DNA of 64,000 nucleotides from Azorinus chamasolen (GCA_963576725.1 OY755243.1:43819243-43883242); one strand, 5' to 3'. Positions 1-11,120 are shown, numbered from the stretch's first letter. The notes: generated by a model from the sequence alone, not told the origin. Program-made: numbers and translations.

Positions 1-300
1 TAGTCCAAGAATACAGCTGGTTTTTTGCATGTTTTTGATCACAGAACATCAGTCAGACAATCGCAATGTACACCGGGTATGTAGAGAGATGTGTTAACAG
101 TCTCTGGAAGCGAGTGTGCCCGACTCTGATAGGTGCGTAAATTACAAACCAAACCACTCAGATTTCAAACACCAAGCTCAAGCAGTAATTAGCTTATCAA
201 TACACTGTCCCGATCTCGCATATTAGAAAAATCAATCATTCCAAAAATACGAAGTTTTCGGATCTAAACTGTTTAAGAGTAGGCCCTAACATAGCAGATC
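1..300. other. No feature seen
   Basis: AT-rich sequence with no long reading frame, hairpin or repeat shared with the rest of the window. Confidence 0.5.
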
Positions 301-640
301 CACGAGGTTAGTCTGTCAAAGGTGAAGGTCACACTGAGCTTCAACTAAAAAATATTGTCCCTCAATAACTTGATAACTATTAGGTGTGCCGTCTTCATAC
401 TTAAGAGTGAGGTTGGTCATGTCAATTAGATTACCCCTGTTAGGCAAATGATTTTGATGTCAGTCTGTCAAAGATCAAGGTCACAGTGACCTTCACTCAA
501 AAAACCATGTCTGCTCAATAACTTGATAACTATTGGGTGTGTTGTCTTCATACTTAGGAGGAAGGTTGGTCATGGTCAGTAGATGACCCCTATAAATTTT
601 GAGGTCAGTCAGTCAAAGGTCAAGGTCACTTCGGGTGTAT
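300..640 (+). repeat. Tandem core fragment, period about 153 bp
   Basis: The phrase ATAACTTGATAACTATT occurs at 365 and 518, with matching text around both, and each unit ends in GTCAAAGGTCAAGGTCAC-like sequence. It resembles the monomer type of the HT elements but has no head or tail here, so it looks like a decayed fragment. AGGTCA-type half-sites are present in each unit. Confidence 0.6.
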
Positions 641-750
641 AATGCTCTGACACATGGAGCCCTTGTTTTATAATGGCATATGAACACAATATTTTTAATC
701 ACCAGACAGAGTGCAACTGAAAAATCAGACCCATATTAAAGAAAGCAGTG

Positions 751-835
751 TGGGGTCGTTTCGGACCCAAGTCATTTCGGCCACTGGTCATTTTGGGCCA
801 AAGTTGTTTCGGCCTTGGTCTTTTCAGCCTTAGTA
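751..835 (+). repeat. S repeat, left copy (TTTCGGCC phrases)
   Basis: The phrases GTCATTTCGGCC, GTTGTTTCGGCCTTGGTC and similar are repeated at irregular intervals. A related stretch lies in the opposite orientation at 5851-5910. The style, short phrases repeated with small changes, resembles the arms of the foldback element at 61-62.6 kb. The family is not recognised. Confidence 0.4.
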
Positions 836-940
836 TTAATAAAGCATTGAAGTCATGAGATTTGCATTCAAATGACAATTATGATATGATTGAAAGCAAA
901 GAACCCATATACTATTATACTATGGTATGTCTATTTATAG

Positions 941-957
941 CAGTCTATACGAAAGTT
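941..957 (+). repeat. 17-bp exact inverted repeat, left arm
   Basis: CAGTCTATACGAAAGTT here is found as its exact reverse complement at 5448-5464. The two arms enclose R fragments and the HT-A1, E1 and C1 elements, and the oppositely oriented S repeats lie outside them. Confidence 0.55.
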
Positions 958-1194
958 CACAGGACCACTGACAAATCTGGTAAAATTTTGTCCGGTCTGG
1001 TAAAAGTTGCTATTTAAAGCACCAGTCAACGTGACCAGTGAATATTTGCTTGATTCTCACACTGTTTGTGAAAATTTTCCTGTATTCTTTCCAAATTTAA
1101 GTACGGTAGCAATGTGAAAAGTGTTACTCAACTTATATCATGTCTTTATTTGTAAATTATAAATAATATATTAAAAAATAACACAGTGTTTGAA

Positions 1195-1310
1195 ATAAAC
1201 TTTTTTTCCTGGTGGCAAGTTCTTGCCACCTAATCTGAAAGTTGGTGGCAAAATGCTCTTACATGGTGGCAAAATAGGAAAATAGATTTTGCAACATGGA
1301 ATGCAGTCCT
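1195..1310 (-). repeat. R element fragment
   Basis: Contains GTTTGAAATAAAC, then GGTGGCAAGTTCTTGCCACC and further GTGGCAAAAT phrases. It matches one end of the R element at 12409-12706 in inverse orientation. Truncated. Confidence 0.55.
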
Positions 1311-1328
1311 GAACAGTTTTACCATTTT

Positions 1329-2724
1329 TATACCCCCCTTTTGAAAAAATGGGGGTATATTGCTTTGCACATGTCGGTCGGTCGGTCTGTCGGTCGGTCG
1401 GTAGATCGATGGTTTCCGAACGATAACTAATAAACGACTTGGCCTAGAATCTTCAAACTTGCTGTGGTGGTTGGTCATGACAAGTAGATGACCCCTATTG
1501 TTTTTGAGGTCACTAGGTCAAAGGTCAAGGTCACCATGACCTAAAATGGTGAAATAGTTTCCGATCAATAACTGCTCAAGGGTTTGGCTTGGGATCTTCA
1601 AACTTGCTGTGGTGGTTGGTCATGACCACTAGATGACCTCTATTGACTTTAAGGTCACTAGGTCAAAGGTCAAGGTCACCATGACCTTAACTGGTTAAAT
1701 GGTTTCCGATCAATAACTGCTCAAGGGTTTAGCTTAGAATCTTCAAACTTGCTGTGGTAGTTGGTCATGACCACTGGATGACCCCTATTGTTTTTTAGGT
1801 CACTAGGTCAAAGGTCAAGGTCACCATGACCTTAACTGGTAAAATGGTTTCTCATCAATAACTGCTTAAGGGTTTGGCTTAGAATCTTCAAATTTGCTTA
1901 GGTGGTTGGTCATGACAACTAGATGAGTCCTATTGTTTTTTAGGTCACTAGGTGAAAGGTCAAGGTCATCATGACCTTAACTGGTGAAATGGTTTGCAAT
2001 CAATAACTGCTCAAGGGTTTGGCTTGGGATCTTCAAATTTGCTGTGGTGGTTGGTAATGACCACTAGATGACCCCTATTGTTTTTTAGGTCACTAGGTCA
2101 AAGGTCAAGGTCACCATACTCTTAACTGGTTAAATGGTTTCCGATCAATAACTGCTCAAGGGTTTGGCTTAGAATCTTCAAACTTGCTGCGGTAGTTGGT
2201 CATGACAACTGGATGACCCCTATTGTTTTGAGGTCAGTAGGTCAAAGGTCAAGGTCACCATGACCTTAACTTGTAAAATGGTTTCTGATCAATAACTGCT
2301 CATGGGTTTGACTTAGGATCTTCAAACTTACTGTGGTGGTTGGTCATGACAACTTGATGACCCCTATTGATTTTGAGGTCAGTAGGTCAAAGGCCAAGGT
2401 CATCATGACCTTAACTGATGAAATAGTTTCCAATTAATAACTGCACAATGGTTTGGTTCGGGATCTTCAAACTTGCTGTGGTAGTTGGTCGTGACCACTA
2501 GATGACCACTATAGTTGTTGAGGTCACTAGGTCAAAGGTCAAGGTCACCATGACCTTAACTTGTGAAATGTTTTCAGATCAATAAATGATCAGTGGTTTG
2601 GCTTAGGATCTTCAAAGTTGCTGTGGTGATTAGTCATGACCGCTAGATGACCTCTATAGTTAAGGTCACTAGATCAAAGGTCAGGGGGTCTGGGGCGGTA
2701 TACATGTTTTACAAACATCTCTTG
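1329..2724 (+). mobile_element. HT-A1, Helitron/HINE-like element with internal array
   Basis: Non-autonomous element with no coding capacity. The head hairpin starts at 1329 with arms TATACCCCC and GGGGGTATA, followed by a GTCGGTCGGTCT-type microsatellite (about 1373-1411). Nine tandem units follow, then an inverted copy of the head (GGGGCGGTATA). The tail hairpin has arms ATGTTT and AAACAT, and the 3' end is CTTG at 2721-2724 followed by TT. A second copy is HT-A2 (35588-36862). The plan matches the established HINE/DINE-1 and bivalve pearl architecture; assignment to that class is inference from structure. Confidence 0.8.
1448..2700 (+). repeat. 145-bp tandem array of HT-A1 (9 units)
   Basis: The phrase (G/A)ATCTTCAAACTTGCTG begins at 1448, 1593, 1738, 1883, 2028, 2173, 2317, 2462 and 2607, so the period is 145 bp with one 144-bp step. 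Since 145 is not a multiple of three, a repeated peptide is not expected. Most units carry a compact cluster of five AGGTCA half-sites (first one at about 1506-1541). Monomers differ from one another, and the order of the variants is kept in HT-A2. Confidence 0.9.
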
Positions 2725-2736
2725 TTTCTTCAACAT

Positions 2737-3779
2737 TTTTATGCCCCCGTGACGACAGTCAGGGGGCATTATGTTTTGCACCTGTCCGTCCGTCTGTCTG
2801 TCCGTCTGTGCGTCACGCTTTGCTGTAAAGTGTTGTGTTTTGTACCTGTCAGTCCGTCTGTCTGTCCGTCTGTGCGCCACGCTTTGCTGTAAAGTGTTAT
2901 GTCAGTAATTTCTACACTTATATACATGAAACGTCACATACACATCAATTACCATCTGTGCTATAATTTAGCACCCCACCCATGCTGCCGCAAGCCCAAG
3001 GTCAAGGTCAAATGACTTGAAATTTTACGTGCAGTTGGATGTCACATTTACGTGCAGTTGGTTGTCACAGTTTTTTCATTGTCTTATTTCTCCCTAACCA
3101 CTGTAGCTAATGCCTTGGAATTGCATATACACATTAAACATCATCCATTCTTTCATTGCACACCCAGGCCATGCTACCAGCAAGCCCAAGGTCAAGGTAA
3201 AATATTAAGTGCAGTTGGTTGTCACAGTTTTTCATTGTCTTATATCTCCCTAACCATGGTAGCTATTCGCATGGAATTGCATATACACATTAAATTCCAT
3301 CTATACTTTCATTGCACACCAAACCCATGCTGCCCGCAAGCCCAATGTCAAAGTCAAATGACTTAGGAATTACTTGGAAATTTTACGTGCAGTTGGTTGT
3401 CAGTCTTTTCATTTTCTTATACCCCTAACCACTGTAGCTATTTGCATGGAATTGCATATACACATTAATAACATCTATACTTTCATTGCACACCAAACCC
3501 ATGCTTCCCGAAAGCCCAATGTCAAGGTCAAATGACTTAGGAAGTTTACATGCAGTTGGTTGTCACAGTTTCTTCATCGTCTTATATCTCACTAACCGCT
3601 ATAGCTATTGGCATGGAAATGCATATACACATTAAACACCATCCATACTTTCATTACGCACCCAGCCCAAGCTGCCCGCAAGCCCAATGTCAAGGTCAAA
3701 TGACTTGGGGAATTTTACGTGCTGCTAGGCAAGCACCTACACGAGGGCATCGCTGTGTCTTACAGACACATTTTTCTAG
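2737..3779 (+). mobile_element. HT-E1, Helitron/HINE-like element with internal array
   Basis: Starts 13 bp after the end of HT-A1. The head hairpin has arms ATGCCCCC and GGGGGCAT with an inner TGAC/GTCA pair. A GTCCGTCTGTCT microsatellite follows, then about four units of 157-178 bp starting at GTGCAGTTGGTTGTCAC (3052, 3209, 3387, 3550). The inverted head arm GGGCAT precedes a tail hairpin TGTGTC/GACACA, and the element ends CTAG at 3776-3779, followed by TT. Short copies without the array are HT-E2 and HT-E3. Confidence 0.75.
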
Positions 3780-3924
3780 TTATCCATATTTTGCAGCCCT
3801 TTTATAATGTCAATAGCCTTGTTTGTATCAATGTTCTGCTTTACAGCCTTAGCTTAAACAGCTTCGACATGATAAACACTCTCAATTAGTTTTTTCACTG
3901 GGTCTTTCTTATGTTGCACGTACC

Positions 3925-4108
3925 AACAACAAAAGGAATTTTCAACAAGCAAGAAAAACAAACTGCTGTCCAACAATTCTTGAAGTATACTGCTGATTGT
4001 TTTGATTTCCACCCAATTATTCCTGGTGGCAAGTTTTTGCCGCTGACTTTCAGATTAGGTGGCAAGTTGGACATTTCTGGTGGCAAAACTGCCACTGTTA
4101 ATTTCGAA
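3925..4108 (-). repeat. R element, partial copy, inverse orientation
   Basis: Reverse-complement match to part of the R element at 12409-12706. It shares TTTTCAACAAGCAAGAAAAAC, the GGTGGCAAG phrases and the end GTTAATTTCGAA. The other end is missing. Confidence 0.6.
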
Positions 4109-4170
4109 CTCTGTAACAAAATATATGAGAAATAGCATATTTTTACTCTTTTTTCTGTTGGTCCTGTGAA

Positions 4171-4241
4171 TTATGTCTCCCCCATTTATGGGGAGATATA
4201 TTGTTTTTGCCAGAGTTGTCTGTCTGTCGGTCCGTCCGTCC

Positions 4242-4280
<39 letters not shown>

Positions 4281-5385
4281 ACAAACTTGTGTCACGCGTA
4301 TCTCTGAACTTCGGAGTTATTGCCCCTGATGACCTAAATTTAGAAAAACTTTGTGTCGCGCGTATCTCTGAAACAGCTAGTACTAGAGTCACCAAACTTC
4401 ACAGGAATGTTCACCAGCATGAGTTGTTGTGCACCTATGGTTTTTGAATTGTCTCCCCCTGATAATTCTTGAGTTATTGCCCCTGATATGAATAATTAAA
4501 TTTATACAAATTTTGTGTCGCGCGTATCTCTGAAACCAGTAAGGCTAGAGTCACCAAACTTCACAGGATTGTTCACTAGCATGAGTTGTTTTTCTCTTGG
4601 GTTTTTTGAATTGTCTCCCCCTGTTAACTTTGGAGTTACTGCCCCTGATGACTTAAAAGTAGACAAACTTTACTTAGTGTCATGCATATATCTCTGAAAC
4701 CACTGGGGCTAGAGTCACCAAACTTCACAGGAATGTTGACCAGCATGAGTTGTTGTGCACCTGGGATTTTTGAATTGTCTCCCCTTGATAACTTTGGAGT
4801 TATTGCCCCTGATATGATTACTTAAAATTAGAGAAACTTTGTGTCATGCATATCTTTAAAACCACTAGGGCTAGAGTCACCAAACTTGACAGGAATCTTG
4901 ACCAGCATGAGTTGTTGTGCACCTGGGTTTTTAATTGTCTCCCCTGATAATTCTTGAGTTACTGCCCCAGATATGATAACTTAAAATTAGAGAAACTTTG
5001 TGCTGCATGTATCTCTGAAACCAGTAGGGCTAGAGTCACCAAACTTCACAGGAATGTTCACCAGCATGAGTTTTTGTGCATCTGGGTTTTTTAATTGTCT
5101 CTTCCTGATAACTTTGGAGTTACTGCCCCTTATGACTTAAAATAAGAGAAACTTTACTTTGTGTCACATGTATCTCTGAAACCACTAGTACTAGAGTCAC
5201 CAAACTTCACAAGAATGTTGACTAGCATGTGCTTTTGTGTACCTGGGTCTTTTGAATTGTCTCCCCCTGACAATGTTGGGAGTTATTGCCCCTGATAAGT
5301 TTGGAGTTACAGACATTACACTTGTGAATTGGAAAGAGGTTGGGAGGGGGAGACATCTGTTTTTGTGACAAAAACAAACCTCTAG
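4171..5385 (+). mobile_element. HT-C1, Helitron/HINE-like element with internal array
   Basis: The head hairpin has arms TCTCCCC and GGGGAGA (4174-4198), followed by a long GTCY microsatellite at about 4216-4280. Six units of 159-164 bp follow, with CACCAAACTTCACAGGAATG at 4390, 4552, 4716, 4878, 5037 and 5198. The inverted head arm GGGGGAGACA comes next, then a strong tail hairpin TGTTTTTGT/ACAAAAACA, and the end CTAG at 5382-5385 followed by TTT. The hairpin a few bases before CTAG is close to a canonical Helitron 3' end (hairpin plus CTRR). Confidence 0.8.
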
Positions 5386-6307
5386 TTTCTGTCTGATTCT
5401 GTAAAATTACACTTTTCACAGGACCTCCTATCTTGTGGAATCTAAACAACTTTCGTATAGACTGATTTATTGTTTAATTGATAGTTAATTTGGTGTTAAA
5501 TACAGCTTTGAACACCAATATAAGCCATATTAGAAAGAGTCAAATATGGGGATGCTACAAATATGTCAGAAAGTATCCTGTTTAATTTGAATGAAAAAGT
5601 TGTAAAAATTGTAAAGTCAAGGCATGAAGTCAAAACAAAACTTCATTAATGTTGAGATGGGATATTTATTGATTTGTGATGACAAACACATGGGCAATAA
5701 TTCACATGTACATATATATTTAAATGTCATGCATATTGAGTAATACATGTAATTCACATGGCATATATACGTCTACATACTCCTACAAAAACATATACAT
5801 TCTAGATGAGCAATAATTCGCATGTACAGGCTGATTATACTTTACTTATGATGTGAAATGCCCAAAGCCGAAAGGACCAAGGCCGAAGGGACTGGGTCAG
5901 AAATGACACAGGACCTAACAAACATCTGATATGGTCTACCCAGTTTGCATGGCCTCTAAAGATGCCTATATCAGGCAAAGGGTTAACCCAGATCTGTTTT
6001 AGTCAGCATGGTAAATATGGTGGCAAGTTAGAAAACAAGAATTGATCTCAAGTGTGCAGTTTATGTGCAAATTCATGACAGTGATCCAAATAAGGTACAT
6101 ACATGCGTTTTTACACATATCTTTCATACAAAAACACATTTGAAATTAAAGTTGTGCATATTGAAACGCATACAGAAAAAAGCGTACAATTATTTTAATG
6201 GTCAGACTGCGTGTCACCTTTCTTGACCTGAAAAATGCGAAGATCATCGATAGACCGTTTGCACTGGCGTACTTACCCGAAGAATGCTGAGTTAGGAGAT
6301 AAATATG
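5386..6307. other. Mostly unassigned sequence
   Basis: Holds the right arm of the 17-bp inverted repeat (5448-5464), the S repeat (5851-5910) and AT-rich text with ACATGTA-type short words at about 5700-5830. No coding signal seen. Confidence 0.4.
5851..5910 (-). repeat. S repeat, right copy
   Basis: Contains AAAGCCGAAAGGACCAAGGC and further GCCGAA phrases, which read in reverse complement as the TTTCGGCC phrases at 751-835. Confidence 0.4.
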
Positions 6308-6512
6308 CATGTTAACCCTTTACTCCATGAATATTCACGTAAGAAATAAGGACATCACAAATAATTATTAGATGAATTTTTGTGACAGAAACTGTAGAAT
6401 CAACCAATTTAATTTCGTTTATAGCAAACAGATCAGACCCTTATAAGACTACTCCTACATGACCTGGAACCATCTGATCTGGGTCTATTCTGTTTGCAAA
6501 GGTGCCAAACAG
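6308..6512 (+). mobile_element. TM1a MITE, right end lost
   Basis: Left end TTAACCCTTTACTCCATGAA, then the ATGTAAGAAATAATG-like arm and the hairpin between GCAAACAGATCAGACCC and CTATTCTGTTTGC (about 6424-6500). The right TIR is replaced by an (AAT)n-rich tract at 6520-6560. Confidence 0.6.
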
Positions 6513-6729
6513 TGTATTTCATTATTATAATAATAATATGAATAATAATAATAATATTGTAGCTGTGATGATAACAATAATATGTATTTGTATATGAAAG
6601 AAAATTAATGTTTCCCTGTTTTACCAACTCATTTAGTCAGCGATGCACATCAAGGCTTGAGGTTGTGAATGAAAAAAATCTCATACTTTGGGACTCCAAT
6701 CTCCCACTTTCAAAAAACAGTCCTCAACT

Positions 6730-6905
6730 TATGCGACAGAAAGATTCACCTGTATGTAAACATCCATGTTTATGCATTTGCAGACAAAGCAGACCGACAG
6801 ATCAAACAACTCCTGTAGGAGCTGACTGATCAGGGTTTGCTCTCTTTGCTTATGGAATACTGTAGTTACTGTTCATATGCTATTAGAATTCAGCTAATTA
6901 ATATT
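6730..6905 (-). mobile_element. TM1a MITE fragment
   Basis: A degenerate TM1 hairpin (GCAGACAAAGCAGACC... GGGTTTGCTCTCTTTGC) is followed by the inverse arm AGCTAATTAATATTCAT. Both termini are lost. Confidence 0.5.
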
Positions 6906-7610
6906 CATAATATTTCTTACAAGAATTGAATTAGGAAACAAGCCTGTTTTTTTTCCTTATATAGCAGACACCGTTGCTAGGCCCCTTCCCCTCTGGAAAT
7001 GTTTTCCCCTTCCCCAAAATCAGAGAAAACCCCTGCATTGAACCGGTGTAACATTCTGTTTCAAGAAAGCAATTTTGTTTAAGCAGAAAGAATCTTGGAG
7101 TGATGTGCCACCTAAGAACACATCTTTCTCATGCGTCTTATTGAAATGATATAAGCAGCTACTCAGACATGCTAAGAGGTAGGATTACACTACATTTGTA
7201 GACTGGAGTTAAATTTTTTAGAATATCTTTTAAAAAGATAAACATGAAGTCATTTGTTGGTGGGTACAGTGAATGCATAGGAAGTAAGCAGAGGAATCTT
7301 GTGTAAGAAAAGCAATTTAGTGATAAGAACCAATTTAATACACTAGTCAAGGAATGTGTGAAATGTATAGGAGAATTTTATTATGAAGAAAAAAACACAC
7401 ACACCAAAAACCAACAGAAATAGATATCAATACAAGGTAGGCAAGCACAGTTACATCAGGCTATTAAGAAATCTGAACTTATGTCAGTACAAAATGTGTA
7501 CATATAGTTTTCTTATGTAATATTTGTATCAAATATTGCAACCCTAAGTCATATAAGGAAAGTCTTGTACATGTATCATGTATATATGGTATGTTGTATA
7601 TCAAACCCAT
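6906..7610. other. No feature seen
   Basis: AT-rich sequence without a repeat shared elsewhere in the window and without a convincing reading frame. Confidence 0.4.
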
Positions 7611-7612
7611 AT

Positions 7613-7960
7613 ACAGTCGAGTCCTGGTTATTCAAACACCTCACATCCGAAGTCCCGGTGTTATTCGAAGCATGGTGTTAGTCCCGACCTCCATCCTTCT
7701 TATTTCTATGTTTAATGTTTTGGATTATTCAAATTCGTATCGTTCGAAAACCTGGCCTTACTCGAAGTCATATTTTGTCCGACGTTAATGTTTACCTTTG
7801 ATTTTCACACCTATAATCCGAAGGTGTAGACAAACATGGATTAAGGACAAGGGAACACAGACAATCGGCGCCATATTGAAAACACTGTCAAACAATAAGG
7901 TGTCAATTTATCGTAATTACCGACATGGTAAAACTCGGCCTTACTGTAGTGTGTTTATTA
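7613..7960 (+). mobile_element. Pogo/Tigger-like remnant
   Basis: Begins TACAGTCGAGTCCTGGTTAT, which resembles pogo/Tigger-type ends (CAGT-GAACCTCGNTTATnCGAA style). TTATTCGAA and TTCGAAAACC words follow inside. No clear matching right end was found; CCTTACTGTA at about 7940-7949 is the best candidate. No transposase frame is visible. Confidence 0.35.
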
Positions 7961-8370
7961 TTGTTTATCAATCACATGTTGGACATAGATTGTGACAACA
8001 AATACGTTCACTCTGCTCATTGAAGAACTAACAAGAATAGGCAGCATGCTTCAGAGTCATTGCAATTTAACACAGTAGAGTCAAAACAGTTGAACAAACA
8101 TAGAACAGAGGAAAATTGTATTAGTTTCAAAAAGAATATTAAGAGAAGAAACAAATAATTAAAGATAGTAGAAAATTGCATACATGATGGCATTTAATTG
8201 ATATAAATAAGAAGGTGAAAACTGCAAAAGCCAGCTAAAACTACAGCTATAGCCAAAAACATGTTTAAGTATTGCGATATTCAAGAATCGATACTTCTAA
8301 GTATTGCGAAACAAACTGCCAATCTATTGCTTCATCCATGAAATTTTCACAGCAATTGCTATATGTTCCT

Positions 8371-8760
8371 TTAATTCTTTACTCCATGAATATTCATGTA
8401 AGAAATGATGAATATTACTGGTAATTAGATTAATTCATAAAATGGCATATTAACACATGAAATTTTTGCCAATACAAAAACTGTAAAATCAGATCCATAA
8501 TATTTCATATTCATAAGCAAACATATTTTCTTTCTTTCATATAACATCTTTTCACACAGAGTAGACCCAAATCAGATGGCTCCTATAGGAGCTGTCTGAT
8601 ATGGGTCTACTCTGTTTGCTTTTCAATTTGACATGGTATATCTGATTCTTCAATTTCTGTCAAATCAAAAGGTTACATTATAAATTGAGCTAATAAACGT
8701 TCATGGTGTCATTATTTCTTACATGAATATTGCACAGTTAAACAGGCTAAATGAGTTCTT
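8371..8760 (+). mobile_element. TM1a MITE, degenerate head-to-head form
   Basis: Both sides carry the ATGAATATTCATGTAAGAAAT arm in opposite orientations. They flank a hairpin with a perfect-looking centre (GATGGCTCCTATAGGAGC) and ends CAGAGTAGACCC and GGGTCTACTCTG. The termini are eroded. Confidence 0.55.
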
Positions 8761-8899
8761 TATTAGTTCTTTAAAATTACCTAAGGAATGTTTAAGTAAG
8801 AAATAGTACAGTATATGAATGTATGAAATTAATAAGCTGATTTTTTTATGACGGCATCATGAACAAGAGCATTTTGACTGGTAAATACTATTATTTATT

Positions 8900-8985
8900 T
8901 ATCAGCTCCAACAGGAGTCTTCTGATCTGGATCTATACTGTTTGTAAATGTGTCAGTGATGTCTCTATTAGGTAAAAGGTTGAAT
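8900..8985 (+). mobile_element. TM1 half-hairpin fragment
   Basis: Only the right half of the hairpin and the arm remain: CTCCAACAGGAG, TCTGATCTGGATCTATACTG and the end GTAAAAGGTT. Confidence 0.4.
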
Positions 8986-9001
8986 AAAAATAATGAGTGT
9001 A

Positions 9002-9202
9002 CAGTAAAACCTCTCTATAACGGCCACTGAATTACATCAAGTATTTTGTGCTAAAGGCAGGTGGTTGCTTAAAGCAAGATGAAAGTAAAACAGAATGCTC
9101 CTGTAGGAGCATTCTGTTTTACTTTCACCTTGCTTTAAGTAGCCACCTGCCCTAAATACCAACTAATTAACACAATTTAGTGGCTGTTATAGAGAGGTTT
9201 TA
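9002..9202 (+). mobile_element. TA3a MITE (pogo/Tigger-like ends)
   Basis: Starts CAGTAAAACCTCTCTATAAC directly after TA. The right side is the inverse (GTTATAGAGAGGTTTTA), with the last bases eroded. The centre is a long palindrome: GCAGGTGGTTGCTTAAAGC and a mirror half ending in GCCACCTGCC around TGCTCCTGTAGGAGCA. About 200 bp; non-coding. Confidence 0.7.
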
Positions 9203-9459
9203 ATTACAGTAGTAGATGAAACAGAATAATAACTGGCTAAAACTCTCCATGATGCAAATTAATTGTAGTGAAACTACTTTAGTGATAAAACTCTGAAAGT
9301 AAGAAAGTGCAAGGAAATAAAAAGAGTGTAACCAAAGGAATCAGTTTATATAATTGTGCATTATGGCTTGTAATGGATTTGAAGCCTAGTACTGGTAGTA
9401 ATACATAATGTTGAAAAACATATCACAGAAAGTTCCAGTTTAGTAATTTGTGCTTTATA

Positions 9460-9718
9460 CAGTCAAACCTGCTGTAAGCGGCCAATCTGGGGAAGTGGCC
9501 ACTTTGGCTCAACTCAACAGGTGACTGCCTAAAACATGTGCAGGTTACCAAGCATACTTTTGAGTGATAATAATAGAGACATAGACTATGTGTATAACAC
9601 CGATCATTTTAAGGTATTGCCCCCCTTTTATTTATAAAGCCTGATCTACCCAAAGTGCCTGTAATAATCGCAAGCCACTGCTGCAGATACCAGGTGACTG
9701 AAGGAGCAGGTTGGACTG
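9460..9718 (+). mobile_element. TA-flanked MITE, TA3-related long form
   Basis: CAGTCAAACCTGCT at the left is inverted as AGCAGGTTGGACTG at the right, each bounded by TA (9458-9459 and 9719-9720). The interior repeats GTGGCC and GGTGACTG phrases but lacks the TA3 palindrome. The TA duplication and CAGT ends suggest the Tc1/mariner-pogo group (inference). Confidence 0.6.
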
Positions 9719-9857
9719 TATATGGACCACACCAAAAGTAATGACCAATTCTAGTCAGAAGCTTTATGGAAATAATATTTTGGCCAAGTTAAAAGCAGAC
9801 CAGACAAAGAACATTTCATGGGGATAGAGGGTAAAAAAGGCAATCTGGTCACTTCAA

Positions 9858-10285
9858 CCTTTCCCTGTTAAGTACATTTGTATTCATGTAAGAAATTATG
9901 ATATCATGAATATTTATTAGCTGTATATTTATAATGGCATGTGTATACACACATCGGTTTCTGGTATTGGTAGATACTATAGAGTCTTCAGATCTATTAA
10001 TCCATTCCCACTTTGGCTATTTTTAGGCCTAACCTCTTTGATTAAATCTACCAAATGGGAGCATTAACTAGAGAAAAATAAATTTTCAGAGTTGTGTAGT
10101 TTTGAAACCATTGTGATAAATAGAGCATTTGCTCCTGTGGAGCAAATGCTCTATTTATCACAATGGTTTCATAAAGTGACTTTTGCATAAGCGTCAAAAG
10201 GCGTCAATATGAGGGAATGGGTTAATATGATTCATAAGCAAACAGCAGACCCTGATCAGTTGGCTTCCTGAAGGAGCTGTCTGAT
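9858..10285 (+). mobile_element. TM1a MITE interrupted by TM2a
   Basis: Left part: CCTTTCCCTGTTAAG, then the ATGTAAGAAATTATG arm. After TM2a it resumes with ATGATTCATAAGCAAACAG and the hairpin. Removing TM2a and one TTAA restores text close to the TM1a consensus. The right end runs into TM1b. Confidence 0.65.
10001..10221 (+). mobile_element. TM2a MITE nested in TM1a
   Basis: Flanked by TTAA at 9997-10000 and 10222-10225. Arms carry GGCTATTTTTAGGCC and the GGAGCATTAACTAGAG region. The central hairpin (10104-10170) pairs 32 bases on each side perfectly around a 3-nt loop. The right end is GAGGGAATGGG. Length 221 bp. piggyBac-like by TTAA target and CCC/GGG ends only. Confidence 0.8.
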
Positions 10286-10296
10286 CTGGGTCTTGA

Positions 10297-10512
10297 AGTT
10301 CAATACCTACTGAATATTCATGGACATAATACGGTAGTTATAATGGAAGATGGAACATTGTAGCCATTTTAAAAAGTAAAGAAACAGATCTTTCAAATTC
10401 CATTATCAAATAGAGCAGACCCTAATCAGACGGCTCCTAATTAGGAGCTGTCTGATCTGGGTCTACTCTGTTTGCAAATGTATGAAAATGGGTTTATTTG
10501 AGGGAAAGGGTT
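10297..10512 (+). mobile_element. TM1b MITE
   Basis: Subfamily with the left arm AATACCTACTGAATATTCATGG... GGAACATTGTAGCCATTTTA and the TM1 hairpin from AGAGCAGACCC to GGGTCTACTCTGTTTGC. Right end GAGGGAAAGGGTT. The left TIR is lost at the junction with the preceding TM1a. Confidence 0.65.
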
Positions 10513-10519
10513 GAGCAGT

Positions 10520-11120
10520 GCAATTCTAGGTGCTGCATGAAATAAGCCATTTCTAGATTAGTGGTACTATTGTAAGAAACATTGGAAAGAAATACAAATT
10601 CACTTACGGTAGACAAGATGTATTTTTAATGCAAATTGCTTTCCTTTTAATCTGAAGAGATTTATATGCTTACTGGATTTATTGTGGTCTGTCAGGATTG
10701 ATGTGTATAAGGTCTTGTTGTGGATTTTATGCCTGTAATTCTAGGGTCTGGGATCAATAAAATGACAGTAAAAAACTGAAGAAATCTTTATTATGGATTT
10801 GTTCGAAAGCTTTATCAAATTGTTACAACACAGCTACTGGGGATTTGAAAGTTAATATGTCATTGATACAGCACAGTCAAACATGAGCTTTTAATGACAT
10901 GTTGCAGGATTCTGTAGCTTAGCCTATGTTGGGATTTCGCTGAATAGTGGAATTCTTTTATTGTCTGGTATGTGATTACATGTACTTGACAGTATGCACA
11001 TTGTTTTGCAATGTTTTGCAAGCGATGCTTATGCAAGTTTATATTTGACAGCTTTATGTAAGAACTACTGAGGTTTTTGAAATATTCTCTCTGAGTTTGA
11101 AGTACTGTGGCATTATACTG
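10520..11120. other. Unassigned, no gene seen
   Basis: AT-rich with scattered TGCAAG words. No repeat from the families named here and no supportable exon. Confidence 0.4.

Noticed and set aside
4216..4280. GTCT/GTCC microsatellites as independent simple repeats
   Set aside because: They nearly always follow an HT head hairpin at a set position, so they are treated as element parts.
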